DNA of 64,000 nt from Phytophthora colocasiae (Eukaryota; Oomycota; Peronosporomycetes; Peronosporales; Peronosporaceae), in contig JAGKQI010000034.1 of the NCBI GenBank assembly GCA_018806915.1, positions 372,001 through 436,000 on the forward strand, read 5' to 3'. The position numbers and the translations under genes are program-made. Below, one piece after another: positions 9,926-19,595 of this stretch. The notes below the pieces were generated by a model, which did not search any database, was not told the origin of the DNA, and saw only the letters and a program-made list of their open reading frames with translations. The first letter of the stretch is position 1; each line of letters begins with the position of its first letter.

Positions 9926-10969
9926 TTAGTGCAGTGCAGGATAGAGGAAGTCGTTGTAGAGAGGAGCCCACTTGCATCCATCCTTTTGGTCGCCACGCCA
10001 GCAGCCGTGCGTGATGTTCTCCAACTCATGGATAAACAAACCGCCACGCTCGTCCAACGTCTTCAGGCCGAAAGTATCCGAGGTGTACTCCAGTGTGTCG
10101 TTCATGTTCACAATTGTCAGGTTCATGAACTGTGTCTCGATCTCCTCAATGGTGTCCACTTCCGAGTACCGACCGAAGATGGAACTCTGCCATGGCATGA
10201 TGCGTTCGTCAGCCGACGACGCGAAGAAGTGGGCCTCCTCCAGCTTGAGGAAGTTGGCCTTACGGCGCTTCTGGTCGTAGATGCACTGATTGTCACCGGG
10301 CAGACAACGGTTGACGTTGTTGTACACGGGCAAGAAGAAGTTGGCAGTGGAGAAACTTCCGAACTGCGGCCATCGGTTGACGTTGAACTGGGAGTACGTG
10401 TACTGTGCGTCTGGGTTTTCGATCGTGTAGAGCACGTATTCCTTCTGCATTTTTCCGTAGAAGTCTTCCGGTTTGTAAGCGCTGTAGTTGAACATTGTTT
10501 CAGGCACCAGCGTGGCCAGGAATGGACCATCGTTCGCGATTGAGTACTCAACTCTCTCTGGACCAATGAACTGACCGTTCTGAAGGCCAGCCATACTGAT
10601 GTAACGCTTGACCTTGTGATCATCCATTTCCTCGACCACAGCGCGGGAGATAGGGCCGCCTTGCGAGTGAGCAAGGAAGATATAGCCGTCGTCGAACTCT
10701 GAGCTGTTGGCCACGATCTCACGGATCTGTGCCACTGCCTTGGGCACTTGAAGAACAATTGCTTCGAGCGAGCACGGCATCTCGCAAAACGTGAGAGGGA
10801 CCACAGTGCGTCCTTCAGCAGTCAGATTCGCCACGAAGTTCTCAGCATTCGTGCGGTTGCCGCGGACACCATGGAAGTAGAACACGGGCAGCTTGGAGAA
10901 GTCTGTCGCGGCGGAAGTCAGCGCGAACGCTGTGGACAGGAGCGTGAACAGGACACGGCGGCCGAACAT
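9926..10969 (-). CDS. Secreted palmitoyl-protein thioesterase-like protein, copy 1
   Basis: An alpha/beta hydrolase of the palmitoyl-protein thioesterase (PPT) family, which removes fatty acyl groups from cysteines. A signal peptide (MFGRRVLFTLLSTAFALTSA) makes it secreted or lysosomal. LPVFYFHGVRGN is the oxyanion strand-loop, and YIFLAHSQGG carries the nucleophile serine in an AHSQGG elbow (PPT1 has GFSQGG). The C-terminal NITHGCW holds the likely catalytic histidine. Several N-glycosylation sites (NLT, NSS, NYS, NMT-type) are present. The ATG at 10969 is chosen because the signal peptide starts there; an upstream in-frame ATG at 11044 would bury it. This is the only array member on the minus strand. 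A 178-bp block is identical to copy 2. Confidence 0.9.
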   Translation of the reverse strand: MFGRRVLFTLLSTAFALTSAATDFSKLPVFYFHGVRGNRTNAENFVANLTAEGRTVVPLTFCEMPCSLEAIVLQVPKAVAQIREIVANSSEFDDGYIFLAHSQGGPISRAVVEEMDDHKVKRYISMAGLQNGQFIGPERVEYSIANDGPFLATLVPETMFNYSAYKPEDFYGKMQKEYVLYTIENPDAQYTYSQFNVNRWPQFGSFSTANFFLPVYNNVNRCLPGDNQCIYDQKRRKANFLKLEEAHFFASSADERIMPWQSSIFGRYSEVDTIEEIETQFMNLTIVNMNDTLEYTSDTFGLKTLDERGGLFIHELENITHGCWRGDQKDGCKWAPLYNDFLYPALH

Positions 10970-11138
10970 CGGATCGGGGAGGCTACGGTTTGTCGGCGAA
11001 TTCGATTGTGGCAAGCTTTCGGAGTCGCGATGTCCACTCAACACTCCTTTGCTGCAAGGAGGCGAACGGTATCAAACCGACGCACCGCATGTGAACCTGC
11101 AGACAAGCGTGCCTTCCGCATCGATTTGTACAATTTAG

Positions 11139-11906
11139 CGAAGTGATGTGTTACAAGCAGGGACCTTCTCCAAATTCGTTTGTTGAATTAGGATGAAAGA
11201 CCGGCACACGCAAAGTGCTGCTACAGTACATGTGCACATTTATTGTGGTGCGTAAAGTATCTGTATTGATACATGCATTTCAGCTTTCATGATCTTTTGC
11301 AATCCATGGTCTTGTCAAGACTGCAAATTATTTTGCGCGGCGAGTTTCTTTTGCATGTAGATGAAAATTGAAGTCGTCGACTACCATGCTGCAGCAGACG
11401 AGCAGCATTCAACACTACATGTAATACGTGAACTGTACTGTATGTAAAACTCTTCGGTAGCTACACAAGCTCTTGTTATCTATGATCGAATTTGCAGCGA
11501 CTAAAAGAGATCTTGTGAAGGTTCTGCTTGTCACAGTCTCTCACGGAGAGCGAACTGTTAATACACTCCTACATCGCCCTAATACATTTACCCCAGTAGG
11601 CGACCCCGCTGTGCATATCGTAGATTCCTAAGCGAGCAAAAACCTATGATATCTATCGTGTCGTGATACATTGTAGAGAGATTGCGAGATTTTATGCTCA
11701 ATGCGTGATCGCTCCTAATAGGAACCAGGAGTCACGAGAACGCCATATGCCTGACATGTACTTCGCAAGCTGCGCCGGCAACGGCTTCCGTGAGCTGATG
11801 CAAGGACTTCGTCGTTCGCGCGCACATCGCGGTTACAGTTCCCGGGGAAGCGCACACAGATCATACATCGATGATGGCCAGCAGATTCGACACCTCCGCG
11901 GGCTCT
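11139..11906. other. Intergenic spacer between divergent thioesterase copies
   Basis: About 800 bp separates the divergent copies 1 and 2. Small open frames occur but have no recognisable content. Regulatory sequence for both copies presumably lies here. Confidence 0.5.
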
Positions 11907-11921
11907 TCACATTCAATTTTG
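11907..11921 (+). promoter_or_regulatory. Possible Inr/FPR element before thioesterase copy 2
   Basis: CACATTCAATTTTGA lies about 25 bp before the ATG of copy 2 and has the CAATTTT core of the oomycete flanking promoter region next to a CAT-containing initiator. The match is imperfect. Confidence 0.3.
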
Positions 11922-11946
11922 ACTCCTCAAGCCCCCAGTCACCACG

Positions 11947-12987
11947 ATGTTTGGTACCCGTGTCCTGTTCACTCTCCTCTCCACTGCTTTTGCAGTGACA
12001 ACCGCCGCGACGGACTTTTCCAAACTACCAGTGTTCTTTTTCCACGGCGTCCGCGGAAACCATTCCAACGCTGACAACTACGTTGCGAAGCTATCCGCTG
12101 AAGGTCGTACTGTGGTGCCGCTGTCGTTCTGCGAGACAACATGTTCGCTGGAAGCCATCATCTTGCAAGTCCCGAAAGCAATTGCCCAAGTCCGCGAGAT
12201 CGTGGCCAACAACACGGAGTTCGACAACGGCTATATCTTCCTTGCTCATTCGCAGGGTGGAGCTGTATCGCGAGCGGTGATTGAAGAGATGGATGACCAT
12301 AAGGTCAAGCGCTACATCAGCACTGCCGGCCTACAAAACGGACAATTCATCGGACCGGACAAGGTGGAGATCTCCATCAAGAATGATGCCCCCTTCCTCG
12401 CTGCTCTCGTCCCTGAGGCCATGTTCAACTACAGCGCGTACGGACCAGAGGACTACTACGGAAAAATGCAGAAGGAATACGTGCTCTACACGATCGAAAA
12501 CCCAGACGCACAGTACACGTACTCCCAGTTCAACGTCAACCGATGGCCGCAGTTCGGAAGTTTCTCCACTGCCAACTTCTTCTTGCCCGTGTACAACAAC
12601 GTCAACCGTTGTCTGCCCGGTGACAATCAGTGCGTCTACGACCAGAAGCGCCGTAAGGCCAACTTCCTCAAGCTGGAGGAGGCCCACTTCTTCGCTTCTC
12701 CTGCTGACGATCGCATCATGCCATGGCAGAGCTCCATCTTCGGTCGGTACTCGGAAGTGGACACCATTGAGGAGATCGAGACGAAGTACATGAACCTGAC
12801 CATCGTCAACATGAACGACACACTGGAGTACACCTCGGATACTTTCGGCCTGAAGACGTTGGACGAGCGTGGTGGTTTGTTCCTCCACACGGTGGAGAAT
12901 GTCACACATAGTTGCTGGCGCGCGGACAATGGTGACTGCAAATGGGAACCGATTTACAACGACCACCTCTCAGCCGTGCTGCACTAA
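11947..12987 (+). CDS. Secreted palmitoyl-protein thioesterase-like protein, copy 2 (346 aa)
   Basis: The signal peptide MFGTRVLFTLLSTAFAVTTA is followed by LPVFFFHGVRGN and YIFLAHSQGGAVSRAV (nucleophile Ser in AHSQGG). VTHSCW near the C-terminus is the probable catalytic His. It is uninterrupted, and its central and C-terminal sequence is nearly the same as copy 1, including YTIENPDAQYTYSQFNVNRW. The N-terminal third is more diverged, with FGTR/FGRR and NHSNADNYVAKL versus NRTNAENFVANL. It is divergent from copy 1 and heads the forward run of four. All key residues look intact, so an active enzyme is expected. Confidence 0.9.
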   Translation: MFGTRVLFTLLSTAFAVTTAATDFSKLPVFFFHGVRGNHSNADNYVAKLSAEGRTVVPLSFCETTCSLEAIILQVPKAIAQVREIVANNTEFDNGYIFLAHSQGGAVSRAVIEEMDDHKVKRYISTAGLQNGQFIGPDKVEISIKNDAPFLAALVPEAMFNYSAYGPEDYYGKMQKEYVLYTIENPDAQYTYSQFNVNRWPQFGSFSTANFFLPVYNNVNRCLPGDNQCVYDQKRRKANFLKLEEAHFFASPADDRIMPWQSSIFGRYSEVDTIEEIETKYMNLTIVNMNDTLEYTSDTFGLKTLDERGGLFLHTVENVTHSCWRADNGDCKWEPIYNDHLSAVLH

Positions 12988-13939
12988 AGAACTCAGTACC
13001 GCCAATGCGGTGCCATCGGTAATGTACCTTTGACGAACTGGTGGTACGCTAGTTGAGTTGAAGTGATACACAACGCGAATACATGCAGTGTAGTTATGCA
13101 TTGATAGCAATGCCTTTTGAAGCGGAAGCGGCACTTAAGTACGTGTTAAGACAAACATGGTGGAAATCTTTTGAGACTTTTGAGACGGATCTCACTCGCA
13201 GAGCGATCCACTCAAAGGCGAGTGCAAAGGAGCAGCACTTGCAGCAGCATTCAAACCTTGCGACGTAACTTCTGTACGCCACGCTGCAACCATGGGAAAA
13301 CCATCAGTGACCGATTCGGCCAGGACGTATTTTCTGCTGGTGACCTGCAGAGAGCAAGTCGCTTCAACAAGAATCAACGTGCTCCTGTTTCTGGCTGTCG
13401 GAGCCATCTCTACTCGAAGTACCCCCCATCTAGAGCGCCTATCTTCAGCGCTGCGAGTGGAAAGTGCCGAAGGGCGTGGATAGCGTTATTAACGCTGCGT
13501 TAACGACTACGGTATCGTCGAATACTAGTACTTCTTGAAGTATTAAGTGTCGATACACGTCCGTGGAGTATGGACGCGGACGAAAGCATGCACGCTGGAA
13601 CAGGGCGAGGCATCAGAGACAGCATCTGCAATTTTGTCGTCGAAATGCTTCGGCGAGCTGTGCAGTTTTATGATTTCAAATCCCATATTGAGCTCTCGCT
13701 GATCGCACTCAAGCCATCACTCGCTTCAACCTCCGACTCTCGTCGCGCACGGCGCTGACCCTTGCGACGACAAAGAAACCTTCCTCCCGACCGACGATGT
13801 TTGTGCACTAGGGATCCACCTACCCATCTACTGCACGTCTTGCAAGTTGCAAGTTGCAAGGCGGGAAGGACGCGCCGCCATCGGTCTGTGCGCGGCACAA
13901 CGGATTTCGCCCAGGTCTCCCCAGCCGCCGAGCCGCACC
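12988..13939. other. Intergenic spacer in thioesterase array
   Basis: About 950 bp with only short frames of no recognisable content. There is a simple direct repeat, TTGCAAGTTGCAAGTTGCAA, around 13841-13860. No gene is called. Confidence 0.5.
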
Positions 13940-14980
13940 ATGATCTCCCGGAACGTCCTTCTCGCCCTCGTGTCCTGTGTATTCGCGAGCGTTGCTTCGG
14001 CCGCTTCGGATCTGCCCGTGATCTTCTTCCACGGCGTCTTCAGCACCTACGAAGCTGGCGACAATTTCGTGGCGAACCTCACCGCTGAGGGCCGCACCGT
14101 CGTCTCTCTCTCGTTCTGCGATGGTTCCTGCTCCACGGAATCGCTCCTGACCCAAGTGCCCAAGGCTGTAGAAACTGTCCGCGAGGTCGTGGCCAACGAC
14201 TCAGTCTTCGACAACGGGTACATCTTCATTGCTCACTCGCAAGGTGGCCCCATTGCTCGTGCTGTGATTGAAGAGATGGATGACCACAAGGTCAAGCGCT
14301 TCATCAGTCTGGCAGGTCTTCAGAACGGTCAATTCATTGGCCCTGAGAGGGTGGAGAAATCCATTGCCAACAACGGTGTGTTCCTCAAGATGCTGGTGCC
14401 TGAGACGCTGTTTAACTACAGCACTTATGGCCCCGAAGACTACTACGGGAAGATGCAGAAGGACTTCGTTCTGTACTCGATTGAGAACCCCGTTGCCCAG
14501 TATACGGTGTCTCAGTTCAACGTCAACCGTTGGCCGCAGTTCGGAAGCTTTTCCTCTGCCAACTTCTTCCTTCCCGTGTACAACAACGTTAACCATTGTC
14601 TCCCTGGAAATGACCAGTGCATTTACGACCAGCACCGCCGCAAGGCCAACTTCCTCAAGCTGGAGGAGGCCCATTTCTTCGCTTCTCCTGCTGATGATGT
14701 TATCATGCCGTGGCAGAGCTGCATCTTCGGCCGCTACTCGGAGGTCGACACTATTGAGGAAATCGAGACTCAGTATAACAACCTGACGGTGGTCGACATA
14801 AAGGAGACCCTCGAGTACACGGCTGACACTTTCGGTTTGCAGACCCTCGAGAAGCGTGGTGGTCTCTTCCTTCACGACATTGCCAATGTCTCGCACGGCT
14901 GTTGGGCCTCGGACGACGACGACACTGGCTGCTCCTGGGCTACTGTGTACGACCAGCACATTTACCCGACGCTTGTGTAA
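13940..14980 (+). CDS. Secreted palmitoyl-protein thioesterase-like protein, copy 3 (346 aa)
   Basis: Start at the ATG of MISRNVLLALVSCVFASVASA, a clear signal peptide; the frame is open 31 codons further upstream but that part is not hydrophobic. LPVIFFHGVFSTYEAGDNFV, then YIFIAHSQGGPIARAV with the AHSQGG nucleophile elbow, and VSHGCW near the end. The paired cysteines FCDGSC, CLPGNDQC and GCW are shared across the family and fit extracellular disulfides. It lacks the near-identity of copies 1 and 2, so it is an older duplicate. An active secreted thioesterase is inferred. Confidence 0.9.
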   Translation: MISRNVLLALVSCVFASVASAASDLPVIFFHGVFSTYEAGDNFVANLTAEGRTVVSLSFCDGSCSTESLLTQVPKAVETVREVVANDSVFDNGYIFIAHSQGGPIARAVIEEMDDHKVKRFISLAGLQNGQFIGPERVEKSIANNGVFLKMLVPETLFNYSTYGPEDYYGKMQKDFVLYSIENPVAQYTVSQFNVNRWPQFGSFSSANFFLPVYNNVNHCLPGNDQCIYDQHRRKANFLKLEEAHFFASPADDVIMPWQSCIFGRYSEVDTIEEIETQYNNLTVVDIKETLEYTADTFGLQTLEKRGGLFLHDIANVSHGCWASDDDDTGCSWATVYDQHIYPTLV

Positions 14981-15310
14981 GAACTCCATACTGCTAATAT
15001 CATAGTGCATGAGGATAGATAATTCGCATCCAACAATACCTGTGAGCATCAGATTTTTAATTGTCAATTTTTTTCCGAACGAGTAGTGCTGTGAAATCAC
15101 GAACGACCCATTTGACAAGAGAACGCAAACGCAAGACATTTCCGGGGTGGTTTACCCACCCGGCAGTTTACTCAATGTTTATACTAAGAAAACAGTATCC
15201 TGAAGGTGAAAGAACAACCTAAATATCCGTTGGTAATCCCTGATCTATCCTTACTGCCATAATCGAATTTACCAAGCAACCAAAGCCAAGCTGTTCGCGA
15301 GATTTACAGG
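14981..15310. other. Spacer between copies 3 and 4
   Basis: About 330 bp, AT-rich. It holds an imperfect inverted repeat CCGGGGTGG-TTTAC-CCACCCGG near 15142-15163, placed where a 3' end or small element terminus could lie. No gene is seen. Confidence 0.4.
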
Positions 15311-16342
15311 ATGATCCGCCGCAAAATTCTTTTGACAGTTCTTTCTTGTATATTCGCGAGCATCGTCTCGGGAGCGTCCGACTTGCCCGTGATCTTCTTT
15401 CATGGCGCCACCATGACCCATAAAGCTGGAGACAACTTTGTGGCGAATTTGACGGCTGAGGGACGCACGGTCGTCCCGCTTTCATTCTGCGAAGGACTGT
15501 GCTCGATCAAATCACTCCTCACTCAAGTACCAGAGGCTGTGAAAGCGTTGCGCGAAGTGGTGGCGAATAACTCGGCATTCAACAACGGCTACATTTTCGT
15601 GAGTCATTCCCAGGGCAGCCTTATCGCCCGTGCCGTGGTTGAAGAGATGGACGATCACAACGTGAAGCGTTTTGTCAGTCTGGCTGGTCTTCAAAATAAA
15701 CAATTTACCGGACCCGAAAACGCGAAAGTATCATCGACGAGTGGGGCCTTACTGAAGGTTCTAGTGCCCCAGAACTTGTTCAACTACAGCGCTTACGACC
15801 CCAAGGACTACTACGGCAAGATGCAACAAGACTTGGCACTATACACGATTGAAAACCCGGATGTCCAGTATCAATATGCGCACTTCAATGTGAACCGGTG
15901 GCCACAGTTCGGAAGTTTTTCAACCGCCAATTTCTTTTTGCCCGTGTACAACAACGTTAACCGTTGTTTGCCTGGCGACAACCAATGCATCAACGATCAG
16001 AAGCGTCGTAAGGCCAATTTCCTCAAGCTGGAGGAGGCTCACTTCTTCGCTTCCCCAGCCGATACAATCATCAAACCGTGGCAGAATTCCATCTTCGGTC
16101 GCTACTCTGAGGTTGACACTATCGAGGAGATCGAGACGCAGTTCATGAACTTGACTATTGTCGATATGACTGAGACGTTGGAGTACACCTCGGACACCTT
16201 CGGGCTGAAGACGTTGGACAAGCGTGGTGGCCTCTTCATCCATGAGATCGAGAACATTACCCACTTTTGCTGGGTCGAGGACGATGGTAACTGCGTGTGG
16301 GCTACTGCATACGACCAGTACATGTACGCAACGCTTGTCTAG
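15311..16342 (+). CDS. Secreted palmitoyl-protein thioesterase-like protein, copy 4 (343 aa)
   Basis: Signal peptide MIRRKILLTVLSCIFASIVSG, then LPVIFFHGATMTHKAGDNFV. The nucleophile elbow is SHSQGS (YIFVSHSQGSLIARAV), changed at both flanks from the AHSQGG of copies 1-3. The region after the elbow also differs (KQFTGPENAKVSSTSGALLK for QFIGPERVE...GPFL). ITHFCW supplies the likely His. The 3' half again carries the shared FNVNRWPQFGSFSTANFFLP block. The frame is intact, so it is expressed-looking, but substrate range may have shifted. Confidence 0.88.
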   Translation: MIRRKILLTVLSCIFASIVSGASDLPVIFFHGATMTHKAGDNFVANLTAEGRTVVPLSFCEGLCSIKSLLTQVPEAVKALREVVANNSAFNNGYIFVSHSQGSLIARAVVEEMDDHNVKRFVSLAGLQNKQFTGPENAKVSSTSGALLKVLVPQNLFNYSAYDPKDYYGKMQQDLALYTIENPDVQYQYAHFNVNRWPQFGSFSTANFFLPVYNNVNRCLPGDNQCINDQKRRKANFLKLEEAHFFASPADTIIKPWQNSIFGRYSEVDTIEEIETQFMNLTIVDMTETLEYTSDTFGLKTLDKRGGLFIHEIENITHFCWVEDDGNCVWATAYDQYMYATLV

Positions 16343-16574
16343 TTTTGTGCCATGGAATTGACATGACAAAGGACTGGTAGGGTAAATTACCCTGGTAATA
16401 GTACGCACAGCGTTCAGTCGGAATGAAATACCTTGTGTCGATGATTATTAAATATTTTGGCAACATTGTTCTATAACTGGTTAGAGGTAGCAACCGGCAC
16501 TGTGGCCTTTCATGTGAATGAACCCACACAACCGAATCTTCTGGGACCCTCTCAAGTCGAAGCGATCGTTCACG

Positions 16575-17612
16575 ATGGAGCTCCGCAACCTCCTTCTCTA
16601 CCTCGTGGCTTGCATAAGCTTAGTCGCAAGCGCTTCCGCGTCATGCAATTTACCTGTGATCTTCTTCCACGGCGCTACTTTAACTTACGAGTCTGGTCAC
16701 AATTTCGTGGCCAACCTGACTGCTGAGGGCCGGACTGTGGTGTCACTATCGTTCTGTGACGGCGTGTGCTCCGTTAAATCTCTTCTGCTCCAACTTCCAG
16801 AGGCCCTAGAGGCGGTGCATGACGTGGTGGCCAATGACTCGGTGCTCGACAATGGTTACATCTTCATCGGCCATTCCCTTGGTGCAATGCTCGCCCGTGT
16901 TGTTATTGAAGAAATGGATAACCACAAGGTGAAGCGCCTTATCAGTGTGGCTGGACTGCAAAATGGCCATTTCATTGGCCCTGCCTCGGACGTGGTGGAA
17001 TCTGTGGCTAATGGTGCACTATTGAATGCATATCTACCAGAGACCGTCTTCAACTACAGTCTGTATGGACCTGACGACTATCACGGCAAACTGCAGAGAG
17101 ACATCGCCTTGCACACGATCGAGAATCCAGATACTCAATACGAGCACTCACTCTTTAACACCTATCGCTGGCCTCAGGTTGGAAGCTTCTCCACCTCCAA
17201 TTTCTTCCTCCCGGTCTACAACAACGTGAATTACTGCTTACTAGGGGATACTCAATGCCTTCACGACCAAGAGCGTCGCAAAGCGAACTTCTTGAAACTG
17301 GAACAAGCTCACTTCTTCGCTTCTCCTAATGATGAAATCCTTCGACCGTGGCAAACTTCCATCTTCGGACGTTACTCAGAAGTCGACTCGATTGAGGAGA
17401 TCGTGACTGCCTTCGACAGTCTTACGGTAGTTGATGTCAAGGACACTCGCGAGTACACTGGTGATACCTACGGTCTGAAATCACTGGACAAGCGCGGCGG
17501 TTTATTTCTTTATGCGATAACCAACGTCTCACACATGTGCTGGGTCGAAGACGCAGGTGACTGCATCTGGGCGACTGTGTACGACCAGCATATCTACTCG
17601 ACACTGGTTTAA
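16575..17612 (+). CDS. Secreted palmitoyl-protein thioesterase-like protein, copy 5 (345 aa), most diverged
   Basis: Signal peptide MELRNLLLYLVACISLVASA; an in-frame ATG 19 codons upstream would place a basic tail before it and is less likely. LPVIFFHGATLTYESGHNFV precedes YIFIGHSLGAMLARVVIEE, so the elbow is GHSLG, the common lipase/esterase form rather than the PPT HSQGG form. The otherwise invariant NVNRWPQFG has become NTYRWPQVG. VSHMCW keeps the probable catalytic His. It is the last and most divergent of the array. Whether it is still a thioesterase or a general esterase cannot be decided from sequence. Confidence 0.87.
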   Translation: MELRNLLLYLVACISLVASASASCNLPVIFFHGATLTYESGHNFVANLTAEGRTVVSLSFCDGVCSVKSLLLQLPEALEAVHDVVANDSVLDNGYIFIGHSLGAMLARVVIEEMDNHKVKRLISVAGLQNGHFIGPASDVVESVANGALLNAYLPETVFNYSLYGPDDYHGKLQRDIALHTIENPDTQYEHSLFNTYRWPQVGSFSTSNFFLPVYNNVNYCLLGDTQCLHDQERRKANFLKLEQAHFFASPNDEILRPWQTSIFGRYSEVDSIEEIVTAFDSLTVVDVKDTREYTGDTYGLKSLDKRGGLFLYAITNVSHMCWVEDAGDCIWATVYDQHIYSTLV

Positions 17613-17728
17613 GAGTTTTCGGAGCTGTTGAGGACGCAACCCCCGTGATGAAGCCGCGAAGAAGTGCCACCAGGAATGGAGTTCGCAAGATGGCGAAGGG
17701 CCGAGTCAAGAAACAAGGAGTTAAGCAT

Positions 17729-18346
17729 TTACAAAACACAAAAGAAGCTCCTCATGCAGTCATAATTTTTTTTCTCTGGGGCCACCTCCGGGGGAAAAAT
17801 GTGGGAACGAAGCTTTTCCCACCAGCATAACGGTAACTCGTCCAAGTCCGCTTCCTCTGCGGCTAAATGACCTGATTCTAAAAGCAAACGTATCAAGTGA
17901 AAAAGGTCAGTACAGCCAAGCAACATTCTAACATGCCACCAAGGTCGCTGCGTACTGATTAAATGGCGCTTGGTTTCAGCCACACTCTTTCTGTACTGTC
18001 TTCGGATACGAGGTGGGGCTAGCAGTAGGTAAGTGCCGCACGGGTCGAAAAACGTTCGGACCTTCGTATCTGAGTCTATTCTGTTGTCATTGCTCATGAT
18101 CTCCCTGATGCTATCCGATAGTTTACCATAGAACAGTTCGAAACATTCAGGCTCTCTTTCACCCAGTGGCTGGCCGTTCTTTCTTGCAACGTAGAGGTTG
18201 AGTTCGTCGGCAGAGCAATCCCATTCCATAGGTACTATCACTTTTTCGAGGAGTTGGCGCACCGTCGTATTGCTATCGAAGTCCTCCCCAAAAATGTGGT
18301 TTGTTTCTACGATGTTCCCCAAGATTTGTAAATTGGGATACCTCAT
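17729..18346 (-). CDS. Hypothetical protein, weakly Crinkler-header-like (206 aa or longer)
   Basis: The open frame continues upstream of the first ATG (…REFAHNNFYQLE) to an AG at about 18386, so a 5' exon may exist. Residues about 28-95 (TTVRQLLEKVIVPMEWDCSA, DELNLYVARKNGQPLG, DTKVRTFFDPCGTYLLLAPP) read like a ubiquitin-fold header. The DELNLYVARK string recalls the LFLAK-type motif of oomycete Crinkler (CRN) proteins. No effector-type C-terminal domain is recognised; the C-terminus is Trp/Cys-rich. It is convergent with thioesterase copy 5. The CRN link is only a suggestion. Confidence 0.5.
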   Translation of the reverse strand: MRYPNLQILGNIVETNHIFGEDFDSNTTVRQLLEKVIVPMEWDCSADELNLYVARKNGQPLGEREPECFELFYGKLSDSIREIMSNDNRIDSDTKVRTFFDPCGTYLLLAPPRIRRQYRKSVAETKRHLISTQRPWWHVRMLLGCTDLFHLIRLLLESGHLAAEEADLDELPLCWWEKLRSHIFPPEVAPEKKNYDCMRSFFCVL

Positions 18347-18419
18347 CTCGAGCTGGTAAAAGTTGTTGTGAGCAAATTCTCGTGTCTGTTTTCATTTGGT
18401 CAGGACTTTTCAAGGACTT

Positions 18420-18672
18420 TTTTCGGGATTTTTTTTTGCAGACATCAAAGAGATTGATGGAAGTACTTTTAGGCGGTTTACATATACCATTCTCTTACTT
18501 AGCTATTTCTATTAAAGCTTGATGCAAGTAAAATAACGTGACGAGAGACTACCTGTGCTCCGAATTAATTGAAGAGACAGCGATTGAAGGACCGGGGCAG
18601 AACTTGACTAGGAGTTCCTACGCACAACACTGATGCTGTCCTCATTCCACAAAGTTCTCTCAACTACGCACG
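18420..18672. other. Intergenic, divergent promoters
   Basis: AT-rich spacer between the minus-strand hypothetical gene and the next plus-strand gene, with a poly-T tract near 18430. No gene is seen. Confidence 0.4.
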
Positions 18673-19426
18673 ATGGTCACGATCGCTACCCTGGGTTACA
18701 CCCACATAACCGAAGTGGGGATTCAGACATCCGATACGATGCGTGCAGTGGTGGCCCAGGTTTCGTTTCATTCCCATTGATGACACGTCGATTCATTTCT
18801 AACGACTTGTTGTGGCCAGGTTGCTCCCCACCTCGACGCGAGGCTCGTGGACGCGACGGTCATCTACAGGCCCGTGAAGCCACTTAAAAAAACGGACAAA
18901 GGCTTCAAGGACATCCAGAAGGGTGTCATTAGCGTTAAAATGGCCATCATCCGCGTTGATCATACGTTTAAGATGCCACAAGACCCCTCCGACTCCGAAT
19001 TCATCGATTATGTCTTCGACATTCCGCAAAGGGCGGAAGACCAACTCCTTATCCGGTACGCCAAGGAGCGCGGCAACGTTGGTAAGCGTTCAGGCACTTC
19101 TGTTACTGTTTTTACTATCACTGATCTTTGCGAGTATGGATTTATGTACAGCACAAGCCAAGATCTGTGAAGAGTGGGTTGCCTGGACGAGGGCTATGGT
19201 TTTTTTCTTTACCCTCTTGGCATTGTTCGGTCCGGAACGGCTGTTTGAGCTTGCCTCGATTGCAGCACTCGTTTCGGCAGTGCTTGCCATTGTTGCTCTT
19301 TGGTTCAAAGACTATTTCGACTGGAAAGGTAAGGGGAGGTCCTTTCCCGACACTCGTACGGCCACTTCGGGGCTACTCTACAGTACCCCCATCGACACTA
19401 TTGACGGCTACGCAGCACTGAACTAG
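18673..19426 (+). CDS. Conserved-looking membrane protein, 207 aa, 3 exons
   Basis: Exons are read as 18673-18759, 18820-19081 and 19152-19426; all joins keep phase with GT-AG introns of 60 and 70 bp. The N-terminal half is soluble mixed alpha/beta (MVTIATLGYTHITEVGIQT, LVDATVIYRPVKPLKK, ISVKMAIIRVDHTFKM, FIDYVFDIPQRAEDQLLIRY). Two hydrophobic segments follow (AMVFFFTLLALFG and LASIAALVSAVLAIVALW), a hairpin membrane anchor. The tail is Ser/Thr-rich and ends in DTIDGYAALN. I do not recognise the family. Confidence 0.7.
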
Positions 19427-19595
19427 CGTACAAGTACAAGTAGCACAAAGCAGCACAAAAACAATAGTTTATCTTTTCTCACTCGTGATCTGCGATGTAT
19501 TGCTGTCACTTAGCTAAAGCTAACCGCACGATAAACAAATTAAATTGAAATTACCCGCACTACCTTCATTATCAACAACACCGTTCTTGTTGTCG

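Noticed and set aside
9929..16408. Long antisense open frames in thioesterase copies (e.g. 9929-10543 plus, 12331-12966 minus, 14201-15139 minus, 15920-16408 minus)
   Set aside because: The same antisense frame is open in every copy because codon bias of the sense gene suppresses stops. No signal peptide or domain is present.
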